Shown piece by piece: positions 59,290 to 64,000 of a DNA stretch of 64,000 bases. Both the position numbers and the translations under genes were made by a program. The stretch covers positions 627,001 to 691,000 of the forward strand of contig WPIO01000149.1 in assembly GCA_009760855.2 (NCBI GenBank), given 5' to 3'. The notes below the pieces were generated by a model. That model ran no database searches and had not been told where the DNA came from. It was given only the letters and a program-made list of their open reading frames with translations. Origin of the DNA: Cristatella mucedo (lineage: Eukaryota; Bryozoa; Phylactolaemata; Cristatellidae). The number at the start of each line of letters is the position of its first letter. Positions within the stretch are counted from its first letter, which is position 1.

Positions 59290-61075
59290 TTGGCTTTGCT
59301 ACGACTGCCGGCGTCTGGCAGAGCAACCCTCTATCGCCGATACTCTTTCATCTGGCGGTGAAGCCGGTTGTCAGAGTCGCAAGCAGCGCGAGTGCTGCTT
59401 CCAGCTTGGCGGAACCTCCCTCTCGATCTGTGCCTTGATGGATGACCGCGCCTTGTTCTCAGGCACGTCTTCTGGTCTATTGTGTCTGCAGCTGAGCAGG
59501 CTGCGTCGACGCTGGGCGTGCAGTTCCGGCCGGCGAAGTGCTGCATCGTCACCCGCAAGGGTGCGGAGGCCGTGTCCGCCTCAATCACCCTGCACGGCGG
59601 GCGGTTCTGAAAACTTCCGGAGTCCATCGCCGTGACCTCGGAGCCCCGCGGGGTCTCGGTCAGCTTTGGGCTAAAACAGAGCAGGCCTGCTCTTCCCTCG
59701 CGAGGGACATTGACCTGCTTCAGGCCAGCCTTCTAGCCTCTTGGCAAAAGCTTGACGCCCTGCGGACCTTAATCCTGCCTCGGCTCGACTACCATTGTCG
59801 GGCTCGGCTCGTGCTTAAAGCTGCCCTGCATCCAGCCGAAAAGGCTCCTGGTGGAGCTATGTCGCTTCTCTTGTGGTCTGCCGAACTTTACAGTGGCGCA
59901 TTTCTCGTTTGCGCCTCGCTCTGCGGGCGGGCTTGGCTTGATCCGTTTCGGGACAAACGCCTCCATCTCACGTGCTGAGAATGCCTGTCGCATGCTGTGC
60001 TCCCCCGATGCGTGCGTCCGTCAAGTCGCTCGTCACCGACTCGATCAAGCAATCGCCAGCTTGGACGGCACGCTGTCGTCTGATAACAAGTGTTCGCGAT
60101 ACCTTAGCCCAGCAACCTTCGGTCCTGATACAGAACAGTGTCGGCCAGATCTCGCTGCGGTCGGACGCGTGTAAGTGCCTGTAGCGGCTCTCCTGCCGCC
60201 TCTCGCTGGACGGCCCTGAAGTGCTGGCACCGTGTCCAACGACCATGACGACATTGACCAATGGGTCGTGCCGCGAGTGGTTATCGCGAAGCTGTGGGAG
60301 TCCGCCAGGCTCGTAGAAGGCCGGGCTTGGGCGGCCCAGCCTGCACAGGGCTGGGTCAGCTGCTGCCTGGCCACGGACCGATTCACCACCCACAGTCTCT
60401 TCCAGACCACGGGTCTCAGCCTGTCATTCCGAGCTTGGCGGCTTGTCCACCGGCGTGCCTGGACGTGCTGCCGGTGGCCGCTGCTATGAGTCGGGCATAC
60501 CACAGGACGGCCACCAGCTGCCGCCGCACGGAGGTAAAGACCATTTGCCACGTGCTGAGCAACTGCCGGCCGATGCTGCATGCAATTACGGCCCTACAGT
60601 TCGGGCTGCCTAATTAAAGTTCTTCTGGCCATTGCACTCAACTGCATGTCGGCAGGCCGAACCCTCCCACTTGCGGTTGGTCTGGCTCTCAAGCCGGACC
60701 TGGTCATCGACAACGGCACTGATATGGTAATCGTTGATGTGACGGCGCCGTTCGACGACAGCAAGGATGCTCTGATTGTGACAGTCCTGAAAAAGACCAA
60801 TAAATATGCAGCAGCCACTGCCCGTTCTTTCCTGACCGCTGGCTGCCGGTCGGCAATGATGAGGCCCTTTGTGGTCGGTGCTCCCGGCAGCTGGTGGCAA
60901 ACGATAAAGCTTGCGTGGCTGACTCTAGCATCCCATTCGCGGAGCGAAAGCCATTAAGGCGGCACTGCCTCTCCAACGTCATTACTGGAACTCGGAAGCC
61001 GTGTGGTCCTTTTTCCTGAATCGGGAGGCCCGGGTAGCACCCGCGACCTCGGCAGGACCGGGTCCCGCCGGCTAA
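59290..61075 (+). pseudogene. R2/R4-group non-LTR retrotransposon remnant: partial RT, zinc finger, restriction-like endonuclease
   Basis: The element starts within RT: GVWQSNPLSPILFHLAV is the 'GVrQGdPLSPlLFnlav' block (Gly and Asp of the motif changed). VQFRPAKCCIVTRKG and later FAPRSAGGLGLIRFG follow, typical of the region after RT in R2-type elements. A zinc-finger-like ICHVLSNC (about 60540) precedes LKPDLVIDNG...IVDVTAPFD (60688-60755), the PD...D core of the restriction-enzyme-like endonuclease, then MMRPFVVGAPGSWW. Frames change at least five times; it is 5'-truncated and dead. It lies between TA-rich arrays. Confidence 0.82.
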
Positions 61076-61280
61076 TGTATATATACAAGTTAAAATTTTC
61101 AAAAAATTGATCTATATATGCGTGTTCGCGTGTTATATATATATATATATTAAAGTATACATAAACTATATAAAGAGGTTAGCTTATTTAACAGCCTTAT
61201 ATATATATATATATATATAATATATATTTATATAATATATATATATATATATGAGGCTGTTAAATCAGCTTACAGCCGAG
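61076..61280. repeat. TA-rich tract with an inverted pair of SINE-like ends
   Basis: 'agcttatttaacagccttat' (61181-61200) and 'atgaggctgttaaatcagct' (61251-61270) are near reverse complements around a TATA-rich loop. The arm word equals the tail of the second SINE type at 37.63 and 47.55 kb. Confidence 0.8.
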
Positions 61281-61570
61281 CAGCACGGTGGTAATAAAAA
61301 TCTCGCGCTGCTTAACAAGAATTGCATGTGCTTCACCTCTTTCTAGACGCAGAATTTTACAGTAAGAAGTGACCGCCAAAGCTTTAAATGCCAAAAAGTT
61401 GGAAGATGATTGAACAAGTGTCCTAGATCTTGGTGAATTAGGACTGTGTTCGAACGCACTGTAGCCGCCGATGAACTAAATACCCTCACCAAGAATGTGA
61501 CGCACGTAACAGTGCGAGTCCTAGTAGACGCGGGACGACGCAGACGGCGATGACATTTGGGATACTGACC
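61281..61570. other. No recognisable gene
   Basis: Nothing recognised; the minus frame through here is partly microsatellite. Confidence 0.4.
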
Positions 61571-61584
61571 TATATATATATATG

Positions 61585-61629
<45 letters not shown>

Positions 61630-61664
61630 GTGCGTGCGTGCGTGCGTGCGTGCGTGCGTGAACC
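61571..61664. repeat. Compound (TA)n(CGTG)n microsatellite
   Basis: TA run with two GTATA/ACATA interruptions, then 'tgtgtgcgtgcgtgcg'. Same order of units as 59125-59275. Confidence 0.97.
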
Positions 61665-61999
61665 TGAAGTAGATATCGATAAAGCTGGCTATAGCGCCTC
61701 GAATGGTGGATGAGTCGTGGATGCCACCGGATACGTGCATGTGCGCTGAAGACGGCAAAGTGCGACAATAGTCAAGTCTATTGCGATAATGTGCACAAAT
61801 CTGTTCAATAGCTACAGAGAGACACACATAAACAGCACCAGCCACAGCGTACAGTTCACCAGTTCCAAGCAGAACGTATGGCTGATCAGTGAGCTCTTCA
61901 AAAGCCTTAGATGTTTGAGTAAATCAGAGGCTGTGGAATTTCCGGTTCCTGATACTTGTAGCTTAGAAACCAATAATCCCATCACCGTCATCGTTTGAT
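61665..61999. other. No recognisable gene
   Basis: Short frames only. Confidence 0.35.
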
Positions 62000-62815
62000 T
62001 AGATTAAGATGCTTACATTTGCGGAAATTTGAGCTTTTAGACAGGGATATCTCGTCTAAATTGGTCCGTACATTTGTGACATCCCGTCTCGACTTCTGTA
62101 GCTCACTGCTTGCTGGTTTATCAGCCTGTGCAATCAGGTGCTTACAGCTGGTGCAAAACTCTGCAGCTAGGCTTGTCTATCTTTACAGTCGCGGTTGTAA
62201 CAGCACGCCACTGCTAGCTGACTTGCACGGACTCCCAGTCAAGCAATGCATTGACTTCAAGTTTCTGTCACTCACATACTTTCAGGTTCCTTCATTTTTT
62301 GGCTCCAGCAGACCTGTCAAAGTAATTCCCCCACCACGCTAAGCATGGTACCACTCGCTTTTTGGAGACTAACCGTTTACCTATACCTCATACAAATTGC
62401 AAATCCTCTAAAGAATGTGCCGTTAGTTCGTATACTCCCAAAGTCTGGAACTCACTTCCTACTGGCGTCATAACATCCCCTCGCTTGACCAGGTATACAA
62501 AGAAGCTAAAATGCCTCTATTTATCACAGCATTTAGTGGGTCCATATGATTCTCCTTTTTGTGTGCTTATGTGTGCTGACATTGTGCATGCTGCCAGTAA
62601 CCGTATTTGCATGCTGACCATGTACATCTGCCAGTAACCGTATTTGATGCTGACCATGTGAATGTCACCCTTAACCAGGTTATGCTTATTGTCATTCAGC
62701 ATGCTACTATTAACCATTCGATCGCTCTTACTTTGCAGCAAATTGTATGTGCCTAGATAGAGTTTGGCTTCGCTGAGCGAGCTATAACAAATGTATTATT
62801 AACTATTTATCCATC
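62000..62815 (+). mobile_element. L2 3' fragment, copy h
   Basis: The frame 61995-62342 holds LVRTFVTSRLDFCSSLLAGL, LQLVQNSAARLVY and LLADLHGLPVKQCIDFKFL; later SSYTPKVWNSLPTGVITSP. 3' UTR with repeated 'gccagtaaccgtatttg' (62594 and 62630), then a diverged hairpin 'tgcctagatagagtttggcttcgctgagcg' and an ATT-like end near 62800. A (CCGT/CCAT) run follows at 62812-62840. Confidence 0.85.
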
Positions 62816-63529
62816 CGTCCGTCCGTGCTTCCGTCCATCCATAAGCGCAGCTTTTTCCACACAAAGCGATCGCTGTGCTCAGTAGCTCGAGGAGGGGTGG
62901 CGTTCATGCATTCGTCGATCTGAAAAAGCGACGCACATATTTAAATACAATATAATAGACGGTTTTATTATAATTGATGCTTAAAATCTTTCGTCCAAAC
63001 CCACTCTACAGTTCTGAAATTCATTTCGATGCCGTAGACTCGAAACTCAGGAATGCTCTCGATGAGCATGCCGCCCAAATTCTGTCCTCGTACGTTACAA
63101 GAGTCCCCTTTCAGAGAGCTACGGCAAATTTCGTAAGCACACCACATGAAGCGCTGACTTGCACGACATTTATAGTAGCATATATCTGACCCTGTCTAGA
63201 CACGGATGAGTAGAATTTCTAGTTCTTCTTTTTTATCAACTCGAAAGTCTCGCTAGTCAGATTGTCAATTTATAAGCTATAGTCTTGCTTACAAATTTAA
63301 ATTCTGCAAATAAATTATGTGCATAATAAAGCTGAGCGTCCTATTCAAAAGAAAAATCACTGGTAGAGTTCCGTAAAGGCAGGGGGTTTAGGCCTATTTG
63401 TTGCTCGCTCTCCATTGGTACACCTGCTGTACGCCTTTCGCTGCAGATCGATATATCGTAGTAAATCTCCGCTGATAACTCCATCAAGTCACCAGGAATA
63501 AGTGAAGACTGGGCAAGAAAGCTGTCTCT
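62816..63529. other. No recognisable gene
   Basis: One 71-codon plus frame (62974-63189) has no recognised domain. Confidence 0.35.
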
Positions 63530-63900
63530 AGCTCACTCAAAGCCTAAGCGGCTTTCGGCGTGGGTTCAGTAGCCAACAGACCTTATCTTACACAACTAAC
63601 GCGACAGAGAGATAGTAAAACGCATTGTGTAGCCGCTCAGAATGGCTGTAAAGGATGTGCCGCGGTGGGCAGCAGAAGAATAAATTGCGTTGCTTTAAGA
63701 ATTGTGAAAGTAAATTCCGTAGTTTAGGCCCTGCAGAGCAAAGTAACCATTTGCCAACAGCCTTAATGCGAAATAATGGGTTAGCTCATTTATTTTTTGA
63801 TAGAAGATCTATTGGTGCAAGAAGGCTGAAACTGATGCTTCAATTCAGCAACGTACATGAAGGAGCTAAGCCGTGACAACCTTGTAGGTAAGAGAAAGAA
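63530..63900 (-). mobile_element. LINE-B 3' fragment (minus), decayed
   Basis: Minus reading resembles HQFQPSCTNRS and a decayed PRLWN-FTI block; the 3' UTR word 'gccgaaagccgcttaggcttt' (63565-63543) matches the other LINE-B copies. It may continue to the window end. Confidence 0.65.
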
Positions 63901-64000
63901 ATGTGCTCTGAATCCATAGATTAACCCAGAGCCATCGCAGCTCTTTCAACAAAGGAGACACGTGGTTCAACCTCTTGATTTTTCTGACCAACCTTAAAGC

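Noticed and set aside
59968-60581. Minus frames of 141 and 178 codons
   Set aside because: Shadows of the GC-rich R2/R4-like element, whose sense strand carries the recognisable endonuclease motifs.

Overview
The window is animal (metazoan) nuclear DNA, most likely from an aquatic invertebrate. The evidence is exon-intron genes with GT/AG splice sites, a family B-type seven-transmembrane receptor with a somatomedin-B-like ectodomain, L2-type LINEs with tRNA-derived SINEs that borrow their tails, Ty3/gypsy, hAT and R2/R4-like remnants, and very long (CT/GA)n, (TA)n, (CA)n and (TATC)n arrays. I cannot name the phylum; a lophotrochozoan, cnidarian or sponge would all fit. There is no bacterial organisation, no CRISPR array and no intact rRNA or tRNA gene.

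The only cellular gene family I recognise is a tandem set of receptor paralogues, all on the + strand. Copy 1 covers about 6.0-12.8 kb: exon 1 with signal peptide and somatomedin-B module, exon 2, a duplicated exon 3, and a 7TM exon. Copy 2 covers about 39.9-52.0 kb, with the same exons and a much longer middle intron. Copy 3 is only an exon 3 at 58.9-59.1 kb, cut off by a (TA)n tract and an R2/R4-like retroelement. Each copy carries its own inactivating changes, so as read here they are pseudogenes, assembly errors aside. The flanks are duplicated too: 12.9-13.2 kb matches 52.6-52.9 kb, and 49.2-50.6 kb matches 57.0-58.9 kb.

Almost everything else is mobile DNA. Left side (0-5.6 kb): CT array, hAT pseudogene, a LINE-B fragment and a gag-protease gypsy fragment on the minus strand. 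At 14-17 kb: L2 fragments, a Ty3/gypsy RT-RNase H pseudogene (minus) and mixed microsatellites. At 17.2-22.2 kb: low-copy repeats plus a 5'-truncated L2; most of this is repeated at 42.3-45.4 kb. At 22.3-35.3 kb: two gag-protease gypsy derivatives face each other in inverted orientation, each followed by a 2.7-kb non-coding unit (two tandem copies on the left, one truncated copy on the right). At 35.4-36.7 kb: LINE-B interrupted by an L2. At 53.3-56.5 kb: the most complete L2 (minus). At 59.3-61.0 kb: the R2/R4-like element. At 62.0-62.8 kb: another L2 3' end.

The most interesting signals are: a 16-bp perfect hairpin in both copies of exon 3 of receptor copy 1 with a compensatory base-pair swap; SINEs ending in the hairpin tail of the resident L2; the independent decay of all receptor copies; and a gypsy derivative that appears to have multiplied without reverse transcriptase or integrase.
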